Source: Lonicera japonica
Lineage: Eukaryota; Streptophyta; Magnoliopsida; Dipsacales; Caprifoliaceae
Direction of reading: 5' to 3'
DNA: 64,000 nucleotides
Assembly (NCBI GenBank): GCA_021464415.1
Contig: CM038467.1
Span: 21,050,011-21,114,010, forward strand
Shown: in pieces, positions 25,416 to 36,313 of the stretch
How positions within the stretch are numbered: position 1 is the first letter of the stretch
How the letters are laid out: every line of letters starts with the position of its first letter
Translations under genes and position numbers: made by a program
Notes under the pieces: generated by a model
What the model saw: the letters and a program-made list of their open reading frames with translations, nothing else
Told to the model about the DNA's origin: nothing
The model's database searches: none

Positions 25416-26042
25416 GAACGATGATTTAGAGATATTAAGGTTGGTGAGACGTTTTTGACCTTTATACCCTTTGGATAATAGTAATGTTTTACTAGAGACC
25501 GCTCTACTATGTGTATGTAATAATATGTCTTTTGTATAATTATAATGCCAAATGAGTGTAAAACCTACAGGGTCGTTTTATCAAAACGATTTATCAAAAA
25601 TAAATTAATATTACGGGCCAAGTGGACTTGGGCCCAGTTCGTTGTAAAACCAAATTATGAAATTAGGGTTCTCACTAGGGTTCTTTATAAAAGGGAACCT
25701 TTATTCATCTTGGCCGTCAAGGAAACTCAGAGTTAGGCACAGGAGAGAGACCTAGAAGGCGCTATAACCAAGCATCCCATCTTCGTGTAAAGTGCATACA
25801 ATCGATAGAGGCGTAACAAATAACCTAAGGAAGAAGGCTAGTACACCAAGCAAGGATCTCCCGTTCGTGTGTGCATCTAGAGGCGTCGTTCGTTTTAGTA
25901 CGCTACAACAACAACAGAAGGATTCGATCACACATCAAGGTATGTCTTCTATCGATTTTATTGAACAGCATAAATCCTAGGGTTTAAGATTAGTGCGTAA
26001 ATTAGTGTATGCGATGCATGATTACTGCCCTAATTCCCATCA
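24631..26042 (+). mobile_element. Copia-like long terminal repeat, probably solo
   Basis: About 1.4 kb opening TGTCCTAGGACTATTCAT and ending near CCCATCA, with plant Copia LTR-type sequence between. A clear promoter lies inside (TTCTTTATAAAAGGGAACC near 25681), followed by a short leader that would be the R region. No gag or pol follows before the fold-back element, so a solo LTR or deletion remnant is likely. I could not confirm a target duplication, so the ends are approximate. Confidence 0.6.
25383..25415 (+). repeat. (GAT)11-type microsatellite
   Basis: A perfect trinucleotide run lies inside the Copia-like LTR. It is non-coding and probably of variable length. Confidence 0.9.
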
Positions 26043-26275
26043 GTATGGTGCATACCCAATCAACTAACAGAAAATGATCAATTAACAATTTTTTTTTTAA
26101 TTTTCATATTAACAATCGACTTGACCAACATGCAGTGCAATACAACAATATATACACTAATGTGTGATTTTTTTTTAAAATTATAGTTTTGAAAAATTGA
26201 ATTATAAACAAACAAAATATCATAAGTACGCTTATTATAATTGGGCGTCCTCTTTTAACATTTATGAAAAAAAAG

Positions 26276-27457
26276 GGGGTTTATTGACTTAACCCTCCAC
26301 GCTAATAACGATATTTGAGAAAACTTCCCAAAACAATTTTAATTAGACATAACTTCGTAATCCTAACATCGTCTCTATTCCGTTAATTTTTTATTCTTTT
26401 GAACCAAAATGTCCCTCCTCACTTTCTTTTTCATTTAATCATTTATATACATACATATACATGTGCATATATATGTACACACGAATCAATCACCATCTTC
26501 GACATTAATCTCCATCTCCGACCACCCTCTTTGGCCGGCACCAACTCCTCTGCCTCCTCCATTCCTTTGTCTATTTTCCCCATCACCATCCACCTTTCTC
26601 TCTCTCTTCCTCACCAACATCAAACCCATCTCTCTCTCTCTCCCTCTCTCCGCCATCATTCCACCATCATCATCACCACCACCATTCTACACACAAAAAT
26701 AGAAAACCCCTTATTCCTAAAGAGGAAACTCAAAATTAAAATTCTAGAGAGAGAAAACCCATAAATTAAAATTCTATAGGAAATCCCCGATTCCGCCATG
26801 TGCATGCTATATACATATGATCGTATGGATATAAAATTACTTTTCAATTCGATTTTTTATTATTTATTTCAACTTCATTTTTGATTTCATTTTGGGGGGA
26901 AATTTCAAGAGGATCTGATTTGATTTGCTTGGATTTGATTTGTAGAGAGAGATGAGTTTATTTTCTATTATTTATTTCAACTTTGTTTTCGATTTTCCAT
27001 ATCATTGCTTTTCAATTTGCTTTGCTTGGATCTGATTTGTAGAGAGATATGGGTTTGATGTTGGCAAGAAAGAGAGAAAAAGGTGGATGGTGATGAGGAA
27101 GAGAGAGAAAGGAATGGAGGAAGCAGTCGGCGCGGGCGACGGCCAGAAGGGGTATCGGAGATGAAGATTGACGTCTCAGATGGTGATTAATTTATGGTAG
27201 TTGAGGGATGGTCAAAGATGGAGATTAAGGTTGGAGGAGGGGTATACATATATATACACATGCATATGTGTATATATAAATGATTAAAAGAAGAAGAAGA
27301 AGACGACGACGAAGAGGGGTATTTTGGTCCAGAAAAGTAAAAAAATAACTGAATAAAGACGGTGTTAGGATTTAAGAAGTTATGTCTAATTAAAATTATT
27401 TTGGGAGGTTTTCTCAAATATCGTTATTAGCGTGGGGAATTAAGTCTATAAACCCTA
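26276..27457. mobile_element. Fold-back element with terminal inverted repeats of about 400 bp
   Basis: The two halves are inverted copies. GTTTATTGACTTAACCCTCC with ACGCTAATAACGATATTTGA at the left returns inverted at the right end as TCAAATATCGTTATTAGCGT. The likeness continues through ACCAAAATGTCCCTC, the AATCTCCATCT block and ATCAAACCCATCTCTC. Only about 300 bp in the middle lack a partner. Long inverted repeats without a gene are typical of non-autonomous Mutator-like or fold-back elements. The flanks are A-runs, so the target duplication cannot be read. Confidence 0.8.
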
Positions 27458-27469
27458 AAAAAATGATCT

Positions 27470-28936
27470 CTGTCTCCTTTTGCTATAGCACTTCACAGCT
27501 TCAATTGACGTATGTTAACTAGACGGAGGAATGAACAGCACCATCTATAATTATTAGACCAAGAAATAATAGGAAACATCCACCTGTTCATGGATCTACA
27601 AATTAATTATTGGCAAAGAACAAAAAATAAACAAATTAATCCAAAAGATAAAAGAATAATTATGTTCCTATGCATGCATTTTCCAGATGTAATATATTGA
27701 TTTTTGAGTACTAGATCATTCACATCCAGATTTAATCAGAACGGCTCAATAGTCAATAGCAAAGCTTGAGTCGACTAATCAAATGGAATTTTGTTATACT
27801 AAAAGATTGATCCGAGCCTTCTTAAATAGTTGCAAATTGCAAAAGGTATTAATAAATCACATAATAAAGGAGGCACCCTTCCACTGAAAAAGGTAAAAAA
27901 AATTGCATTCAAAGCTGATGTTTCAGTGCTTACAAATCGGTGAGTAAATTGATTAATTTAAACAAGACACAAAACGTCAATAAATTGTAATTGATGCGTA
28001 CTATTGCAGAATAATTAATATGAGAGAGACGGAAAACTTCCTCCATATTACATAGATGTACTAGATCTTGATTTTTTTTGTTTATTAAGAACATCAATCT
28101 TGCAGTTATTGAATTTGAGTAATGAATACGTTAACCAACACATTTGATCAATTATTGTTAACTAAACAGGCGGCAAAATATTCGTTGATTGATATTGTGT
28201 TTTCATTTTAATTTTGTCATCATTAATGCTATTCATCTCACATGACAAAACAACAACGTATCCCCAAACGCGTTTGAATTGTACAGTTGCACTAAAATAA
28301 GCGAGAGAAAAAGGCGATGTAAAGTTGAATTAAAACTAGCTTTCGATGATTTACTTTTCGGAGATTATTTGGGACAAGCAGCATTGTTCTTGTTTGATAT
28401 TTTTGAGTGGCTCTGCTCTCGACATCAGAAAGCAAAGAATTGGTGAAGCATATTCTTTTGCTATTTGCACCAAATAAATCAGAAAGCAAAAGTGAAGAAT
28501 AACAGAACTATACAATCTCGTTTAGTCCATAAACAGTCCAAACGGAGCACAATTTTATCAATGGGATTAATCTAATTAAGTAGTATAACATGATGCATTG
28601 TCATGTTCAATCCAAACATTTCTGTAGTTTGTGCAAAGTGTCTAAACGTACATTTGGACATTAGTTAGGTGATCTAAAGAGACCAATGAACCCGCATCGC
28701 AGAAACTTAAAAAATAAAAGAAACTTGATTTGCCAAGTAGCATGGCTGCTAATTCACAAGTAGACCCTATACAGTACTCGGTATGCCTCTAAGCAAAAAG
28801 GTTCTCAAATATGTTATTGACACCAAATGCACTCAGAATTCTACTAGCGAGAAAAAGGCTTACCATATTTACAACTACAGATTATGCTGCAGACATAGAG
28901 ATCCAGGGCTCGAACCCATTTTCTCCTTAAGCTTCA
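27470..28936. other. Gene-free DNA downstream of the TRB gene
   Basis: No reading frame with a recognisable domain and no complete transposon are seen here. The end nearest 28936 should be the 3' untranslated region of the TRB gene. Confidence 0.5.
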
Positions 28937-31900
28937 TCAAACACGGATCATCTGCACATTTTCACAAGCCAGCAATGAATAAAAACTGAATCAATTGCTA
29001 CTTGCATACTGAAGCGATTAGAGTAAACAACAACATTTTTATGGTTCTATTGGGTAGGGAAATTGTAACGACCCGGTTCCACCTCAGTACGATATTGTCC
29101 GCTTTGGGTAGCGTCCAGCCAGACCTCAGCCCCGGAACATCTACCCTCACGGCTTTGCTTCTGGGAGCTCACGACCAGCTTCTCAGGGGGTCATCCATCA
29201 TGGGATTGCTCTGGTCCACTACTCGCTTAACTTCGGAGTTCTTATGGGATCCGAAGCCAGTGTGTCCCCAAAAGGTCTCGTACTTAATTAGCGACCATTT
29301 CTTACTTATATGGGTCTCCAAGGATCCCCCATCTTCCAATGTGGGATGCCCCTTTTGAGCTAGAATTCCTCCTCCCAAGAAAGTACTCCTTGCTCGCAGG
29401 GCGTCACAGAAATGAGGCTCTAACCCATATGAAAGGGTGGATTTGCTGGGCTCTAGTCCCAGTCTTTCTCACAAATCATTTTTCACCTCATAGTAAAACT
29501 GGAAGGAGAAGTACAATATATATACGTACATAGTTACACACAGTAGCTAAGCATCTGTCTACAATATTATCAATGCTTATAGAGGATTATGCATCCCTAT
29601 GGCACTATCCATGGTTATGACTTATGACCAAATTACTCATACATATTTTTCTTCATAGATTTGCATACATGCACATCTCTACATATATTACTTGTTGTAC
29701 ATTCAGGCCTCGTTTGATTCGGGTATTAAAAAGTGGGATGGGATTATTAATACCACTTTTTTTATAATACCTTGTTTGATTCGCACAAATGTGCTGGGAT
29801 TACTAATACCGGTACTAACTTAATACCACTCTTTGTGCTATAATTTAATACCAGGGGGGAGGTGGTATTGTTTATCCAGGATTAAGAAAAAGGAACCATA
29901 TATTTTCAAAAATGTCATTACTAGTATAATATTTTCAAAAATGCCACTACTACTACTACTACTATATTATTATTATTATTTTAATTTATTTTAAAAAAAA
30001 ATTTAAAATTATTTTTAAAATTATTCTTAAAAATTTTTTAAAATTTTTTTGTTTAAATTTTTTTTAAAATTATTCTTAAATTTTTTTTAAAATTATTCTT
30101 AAATTTTTTTTAAAATTTTTTTTAAAATTTTTTTTAAAATTTTTTTTAAAATTTTTTTTAAAATTTTTTTTAAAATTTTTTTAAAAATTTTTTTTAAAAT
30201 TTTTTTTAAAATTTTTTTAAAATTTTTTTTAAAATTTTTTTTAAAATTTTTTTTAAATTTTTTTTAAAATTTTTTTTAAAATTTTTTTTAAAATTTTTTT
30301 TAAAATTTTTTTTAAAATTTTTTTTAAAATTTTAAAAAAAATTTTAAAAAAAATTTTAAAAAATTTTGTTAGTCCAAAATATAATCTCGTATACAAGTTA
30401 CAGAACTAAACATGGTATTAATATCAGTATGAGTTATCCCAGTATTAATACTGTATGAATCAAACAGAGTATTGGTATTAAATTAATACCAGGATTAATA
30501 ATCCAGTACTATTAATACTGGTATTATTAATCCCACTGATCCTAATCCCTGAATCAAACGAGGCCTCAGTCTCTTAACGTTTCTACGAAATTCCCATCAA
30601 AATAAGGCCCAAACCTAGCTTCTGTATCATATAGATATGGATGGTATATGATAATAGATTAATAGTGATGTGAATTTGAGAGAGAGATTACCATTCTAGG
30701 GTTGGTAGTGCTACTGCCTTTCAATGTCTTCATAGCTGCTTCAGCAAAAGCTTGTGCAGCTTCGGCATCAGCCTCAGCTGCCTCTGCCACCTTAGCTGCC
30801 TCTTCAGCTTCTGCTATGGCAGCTTCTGCCTCTGCAACAGCTCGGGCAGCAACTGCAGCTGCCTCCTGCGGACTCATCCTCCTCATCTTCGCCAACTCAA
30901 TGTCCCTCTGAGATTTAGCAGGAATAATATTGGAATCTTCCTTGTCAACTGTATGAGATAGCAACATCGAAGGATTTCTTCTTTTGTCAGATAATGCTGA
31001 AGCTGGTGCAATTCTGTACTTGCGTTTCATCTGCAAGAAAATAACAAAAAACATCTGTTTATACAAGAACAATTTGCAAATGCATTCGTATGGACCCAAT
31101 TTTTCGAACAGTAGATCAGGTTGCCCTACTTCATAAATATTTCTGGTGATGTATGGACTATATTCCAAATATTGCAAAATATGAAAATAAGAACTGAAAG
31201 AATAACACGCATTCTGGAAATAAGTTGGTTCCACAACATGATAAGACCATGATACCTCCAATAATGATCGGTACAAAAAGAGTACAGAATGACGCGTCAA
31301 TTACTGGATTGGTCAACAACTAAAGTGTTTCTACTATTTTCTCGTATGGCCCAGTTCTTGACCAATCAAATGCATTTTCTGTACTATTTGTGTGTCTAAT
31401 CAAGCATTACTCTTATACCTCAGATGTGTAGGAATACATGGCAAGCAAATTACCTTAATCAGTTTACCCCTTGCAGTCAAATACTTCAATTTTGCAGACA
31501 AAAGTCTTTTGAAGTTTGGAGGGGCCCAGTATTGCTCCTAGAAAACAGAAGATAGTTATGTTCAGATAATATTTTATTTTATTTTTCATTTGAATGAGTT
31601 CAAATAGAGAAGGTTAAAGGCTTGTAAGAGGAACAAATCCATCTTCTGTCAGTTATGCTAAGCGTTAGGTTAGAGAGGAACTCCGCACCACGTACACTTA
31701 AATAATAAAGGCAGGCTGACATAAATCTTTTCCGCTAAACATAATTAATTAAAACATAAGTGTTACAATCTAACTATCTATAACAAAATTAGGCATCCAA
31801 TTAAGTCATAATATCACTAAAGTGACTTATTTGTCCCACCAGAAAAGAACATGTTTACAATAAAGAATTCTATATGGATGAGCACAAATTATACAATATC

Positions 31901-34900
31901 ACTTAGACGAAAAAAAATTATAAGAAAATATCAATTACAATCCCTAAAATAAGAAAATGAGTAAGCAAAGAAGTTCTCCACAGGAACTGCAAAGAAGTTC
32001 TCCACAGGAAAGAAAAAGAAAAGACCCAGCCCCTCACCCCCTGCGGGGAAAAAAAATTCTCCATCCATTTATATTTTATACTACAGGACAAAAAAAATCC
32101 TAGAAACACCTGTATGATCCAACCAAAGTGAAACTAAATTAATTGTTTCCCGAGCTCCACTGCAGTGAAGTCATACCAACATCTTGGTAACAGCCAAGCA
32201 AACCAAATTAGCAGCTCTCCGTACAAATGAATAAGAAAATACAATTAGGTAGTTCCCCGCCTCCTCACATAAAGTGGACCAGTGTGAAGATAACAGAAAT
32301 TCAATATCTAGTGTTGGATTACATCATAATATTAAACTCTATGTACAAAAATGAGCCAAAATTACAATAACAGGAATTCAATCAGGAAAAAAGACAAAGT
32401 AATATGGTCATAAGTTACCATCTCCTGGAGTACTAAAGTAAGAAGAGAACTACCTCTATGTATGTACCAATACTAGTCTTATTAGAACCACCAGACTCCT
32501 CCAAGTTGTTTATAGCCTCCATTATTAGATTGTCCAACCTATCAAAATGAGAAAGAAGCAATGTCAATAATAATATGCAGTTCACACGAAATAATTATTG
32601 ACTCCAATCGAAGAGTGTACAACTGATCGAAGTCCAATAGTTACAAAAGCTTAAGAAATTAAATCTTGAGCAAATAGAAAGTTTGAACCCAAGAATATAT
32701 TGATAAATTACCCACATAACAATTCTAGATGTAGGAAAACGAATAAATACTTCAGATATTATGGACAATTTATTCTAGATTCAAGAGGTTTAGCATGTCT
32801 AACCTTATGATAGATCTTTTTGGACCACCAGTTTGTGGAGAACCTCTAGAAACTGCAAGAGGTTTAACATCAATGATTTCTTCATCGCTTTCAACAATAC
32901 TATCAAGTGCCATAGAGCTCTCGTCCTGTTTAGGGACTTGCTTCATTCTTTTCAGTGCTAGCTTTGCCTTCTCACGTGATCCCCAATTTGCCACTACGCT
33001 CATGTTCCTCCACTTGTCCTAATCCATAACAAAACCATATACATGAATATTCACAGCTAAATATGCACATAAATATGATTTACTAGCTATTTTCTTGACT
33101 ACTATACAGAGTGGGAAAAAATACAGTACAATTGTTATTCAGGTAAATTAAGAAGAAAAGCTCAGCATCTGACATGTGAATCGAAAATATATTTAGCTGC
33201 CATGTGTACTGATATAGTACAAGTTGGTCCATGGAGTGGGCATATGGCTCCAACCTCCTATCTTTCTCTTCTCAATTGTTGTAATAGCAAGTTTCTTTTA
33301 TATTTTAAAGAGGAAGATAAAATTGACCTCGGGAGTTCAAAAGTACTTTGTGGACCACAGAATGAATTTCAAGACTATGTCCGCCCTTTGGGTCACAAAC
33401 GAGAGTGAGATGTTGAGTTCGGACTGCTTTGTTAAGGGTCAATGTACAATATAAAAGACGATTCCAAATGTAAGAAATTCTGAAATATAATAGGTGGTAC
33501 AGTGATGTATATTAACAATATTTTTCTGGCTTGAACTTGAACTTGGGATTGACCAAAAGTATATACGTGTCCATCTGGAGCAAAATCAGAGTCCTTTGAG
33601 AAAAATAGGATAACGACAGCTGTGGATGCATCCTTTTGGGTTGTTAGCTTTTGCGAAAAGGGATCGCAATGTTACTTCAATGAAGGGAAAGAGGAGGGTC
33701 CATATATACAAGTCAACTATCTCCAAGGATAAAATAGAAAAATGAAAATGAGAGAAAGTAATAGAGATTATATTCTTATCTTATGACTCCTATAATTACC
33801 TACTTCACTGTTGATGGTGATACGAATAATGCAGACAAATAAGGTGAGATAGTGAAAGAGAGAACATTTGAAACCATTATAACTTTCTCCGTAAAATAGG
33901 TTTATTAATAAAGTAAATGTAAACTCAATTTGTTACATATACAGTACTATTCAGCTCAAACTACATGTACTTTTTGAGATCCAAGATTCCCATTTCTGAA
34001 ATTCATATGGAAAGGAGGGATTCCTTCCAAGATTAAGGTGTTTGCTCGGCTAGCCTTGTTGGGTAAAGTGAACACATGTGATGTGATCCAAAAGAGGAGG
34101 CCTCGTATGTTCTTATCTCCTTCATGGTGTGTCTTATGTAAGGCTAGCAGTGAGGACATAGATCATATCCTACTCCACTGCCAGTTTGTTCAAAATTTAG
34201 GGGGGAAATTATTTAATTTGTTTGGTTTAGTGGGGGTTCACCCTAGAAGGTGGGCTGATTTGGCTGCGATCAAATGGGTTTTTAAACAAAGTGATAGCTA
34301 ATTCAAGCAGTTGTGGAGGCTCTCAGTAATGGCAGTTGCACGGTCAATATGGTTGGAGAGAAATAAAAGGGTTTTTGAAGATAAAGAAAGCGCAGTGAAA
34401 GAGGGATGTAATCATACCATTTTTCTAGTTGGTTTCTAGGCCAAAGCATGGAATATCTTTGATAGTATTGATAGTTTTTTGTTTTCGCTGAATTGCTTCA
34501 GTTTTTTGGATTGATGTATTTGGTATTTTAGGATCATGTTGCAGTGGAAGGCTCATCCACAGGGCTGAGCCTATTATTTCGTTGTATTCTTGTTTTAGTT
34601 GCTATAAAATTTCTGTTTCTTATCAAAAAAGAAAAAAATCCAACAGTATATGCATGTAATATTGTGCTGTAAAAACGTTGTGTTTCTTGTATAACAACCA
34701 ATATTTAAATAATTTCACCAGATAAACCAAAGGGCATTCTTTGGCTTTTCTCCACATTAGAATTGCTCACGAGAGAGTAATGGGCCAGTCAGTTACGCAT
34801 AGTAAGAGACTCTTTACTAACAATACAGACTTATTAGGAACATTTATTTCTAAATAAACAAAGAGCAATTATTAATGAATACCTTGAGATCTACATTTGA

Positions 34901-35032
34901 ACGCAGCTGCAACACACTGCTAAACTGTGGATCTTTAAGAATTGTACGCCACTTGCCAGCCCCATGCTTAATAACTCCGGCTTTCAGAGCTGCTTCTTCT
35001 TCGGCCGTCCATTTTTGTTTTGGAGCACCCAT
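28937..35032 (-). CDS. TRB: Telomere repeat-binding factor (single-Myb-histone type, TRB)
   Basis: TRB proteins bind telomeric and telo-box DNA through an N-terminal Myb domain and link to telomerase and Polycomb repression. Exons in transcript order: 35032-34883, 33018-32804, 32538-32454, 31537-31454, 31030-30692, 28951-28937; they total 888 bases in phase, 295 residues, the usual TRB length. Residues 1-60 are the Myb domain ([20 protein letters not shown], with recognition helix VDLKDKWRN). Residues about 120-185 are the H1/H5-like domain ([20 protein letters not shown]). The C-terminal part is an Ala/Glu coiled coil. The 15-base last exon encodes MIRV and a stop, giving the MMIRV end I recall for this family. 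Reading through the donor at 30691-30690 would instead give a longer, unrelated tail. Introns hold a LINE, a Cassandra LTR and a MITE. Confidence 0.9.
29064..29471 (-). mobile_element. Cassandra-type TRIM solo LTR with 5S rRNA-like segment
   Basis: The block is GC-rich against its surroundings, starts TGTAACGACCC on the plus strand and ends near TTTCTCA. On the minus strand 29253-29171 matches plant 5S rRNA: GGATCCCATAAGAACTCCGA, then AGTTAAGCG (A-box region) and GATGGATGACCCCCTGAGAAG-like sequence (C-box region). A 5S-derived Pol III promoter inside an LTR is the hallmark of Cassandra elements. Only one LTR is present. The flanks GAAAT and CAAAT could be a decayed target duplication. It lies in the last TRB intron and reads in the same direction as TRB. 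Confidence 0.82.
29706..30565. mobile_element. MITE with a long A/T tandem-repeat core
   Basis: Terminal inverted repeats GGCCTCGTTTGATTCGGG and CCTGAATCAAACGAGGCC are flanked by TCA on both sides (29703-29705, 30566-30568). The inner arms (TATTAATACCA and its inverse) continue the hairpin. The centre, about 29980-30365, is an array of T-run/A-run units. A 3-bp duplication fits Harbinger-like elements, but the superfamily is uncertain. It lies in the last TRB intron. Confidence 0.8.
29990..30365. repeat. Tandem (TTTTTTTTAAAA)n array
   Basis: About thirty near-perfect 12-base units of T8A4 follow one another, with slight length changes (T7 or A5), and switch phase at the right end. It forms the core of the surrounding MITE. 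Phased A-tracts of this kind are expected to bend or stiffen DNA and to exclude nucleosomes. Confidence 0.9.
33960..34634 (+). mobile_element. Second 5'-truncated LINE tail (zf-RVT remnant)
   Basis: The plus strand encodes [30 protein letters not shown] and DHILLHC, the zinc-binding end of a plant LINE reverse transcriptase, followed by [13 protein letters not shown]. Stops interrupt the frame near 34300 and again near 34437. It ends in an A-rich tail at about 34624-34638. It is related to, but clearly diverged from, the LINE at 17.1-18.3 kb. It lies antisense in the first coding intron of TRB. Confidence 0.82.
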
Positions 35033-35608
35033 GAAGAAAGCACAGATGTACCAAGAATCTGCAAGCTAAGCATAGCAGACCAAATCGGCATAAACATCCA
35101 TAAGAAGATGCTAAATCACCAAGAAATGCAACAATGAAAAAACAAGTTGGAGAAAAAGTGGATTCTGTGTACTATGAAGATAAACAGACCTAATGAAGAT
35201 TAGTATTCAAAAAGAATAAGATTACTTCTTTTAGAGTACAGCTACATCTGACGAAATCAGGTAGCAACTTTTGCAAAAGTGAGAAGAAACGTAAACTGAT
35301 GAAAAAAGAATGGACAACAAAACCAAATATCAAAGCTAACGCAGCAAATAATTAAAAGGTGGTGGTCAAATTCTAATTATACCCTCCCAGCATGCGTTCT
35401 TCTTTGTTCCTCCATTCCTTCTCCATTTCACTGCTGACAAGCAGAGAGGGATAAAAGAAGAAAAGGTACCAATTCAGGTCATATTTTCTACGTTCTTTTA
35501 TGCAAAAGATAAAATACCACCATAGCAAGGCTGCCAAGGCAGGCAATTTGGAGTGAAATATAATGTACACATATTTCGAGTCCATGACGAATAATCCCTA
35601 ATTGCATA

Positions 35609-35780
35609 CTCCCTTTGTCTCAAATTGAAAGACCCTTTTCCTTCCAGGACACAATCAATGTATGGAATTTAACAATAGAAAACAAGCTATATCCTCAACC
35701 ATTAATGATTAACTAGTCTGAAAATAGTGTTCCCTTAAAAAGTATTGAAGTCAAAGTGGGACTATCATTTTGAGACAAAG
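35609..35780. mobile_element. Stowaway-like MITE, degraded
   Basis: CTCCCTTTGTCTCAAATT at the left faces TTTTGAGACAAAG at the right, with TA at the left border. It resembles the copy at 14.1 kb. It lies in the leader intron of the TRB gene. Confidence 0.65.
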
Positions 35781-36117
35781 TTAGAATATTTATTCCTTCA
35801 ATTATCATATCCCTTCAAAAACCGAAGAAAAACTTTGCTTAGATTTACAAACAGCGATATTACTATATAATTCCTATTAAGATCTCGACAAAACTTCTTC
35901 ATTCATGACTTTGCCCTAATGGATATTTGGCCCGGCCAAACACATTCGAATTACAGAATAATACCTATGTTACATCCCAAGGTCCATATTTATCATTTGC
36001 AACTATTGCCCCACAAATCGAAACCCTAGTTTACAGATCTTACATAAAAATTGCAGGAGAAAACTAAAATAACAGGTAAAATTCCAACTGCGCAGGAGGG
36101 AGATATACGAAAATCAC

Positions 36118-36215
36118 CTGAAGAAGTAATCTGATATGAAGATTGATCGAACCTGTCCTTCAATCTTCGATGAATTTTCTCGTTACTATGTGATTTTTGC
36201 GCGTATTCATATAGT
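36118..36215 (-). promoter_or_regulatory. TRB non-coding first exon and core promoter
   Basis: A donor at 36117-36116 (TTCAG then GTGATT) pairs with an acceptor at 35060-35059, giving a leader intron of about 1.06 kb in front of the coding exon. On the minus strand a TATA-like ACTATATGAA lies near 36210, which would place the start near 36180. These are inferences from signals only. Confidence 0.5.
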
Positions 36216-36313
36216 TTTTTAACTTTTCAACTGTTTATATGCGAATTAATTGACGTTTTCTCGCTCCTTGTTATTATACTGTGTCAATCTCTTTCTATGG
36301 GAAGCCATGGAAT

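Noticed and set aside
26399..26764. Open frame of 121 codons rich in Ser, Pro and His
   Set aside because: It lies wholly in the C/T-rich arm of the fold-back element and has an inverted counterpart in the other arm; no domain.
28905..28925. GGGCTCGAACCC, resembling a tRNA T-arm
   Set aside because: No matching acceptor stem, D arm or A box nearby, and it lies next to the TRB terminal exon.
30702..30961. Plus-strand open frames rich in Ala, Ser and Cys
   Set aside because: They are the antisense of the Ala/Glu coiled coil in TRB exon 5.
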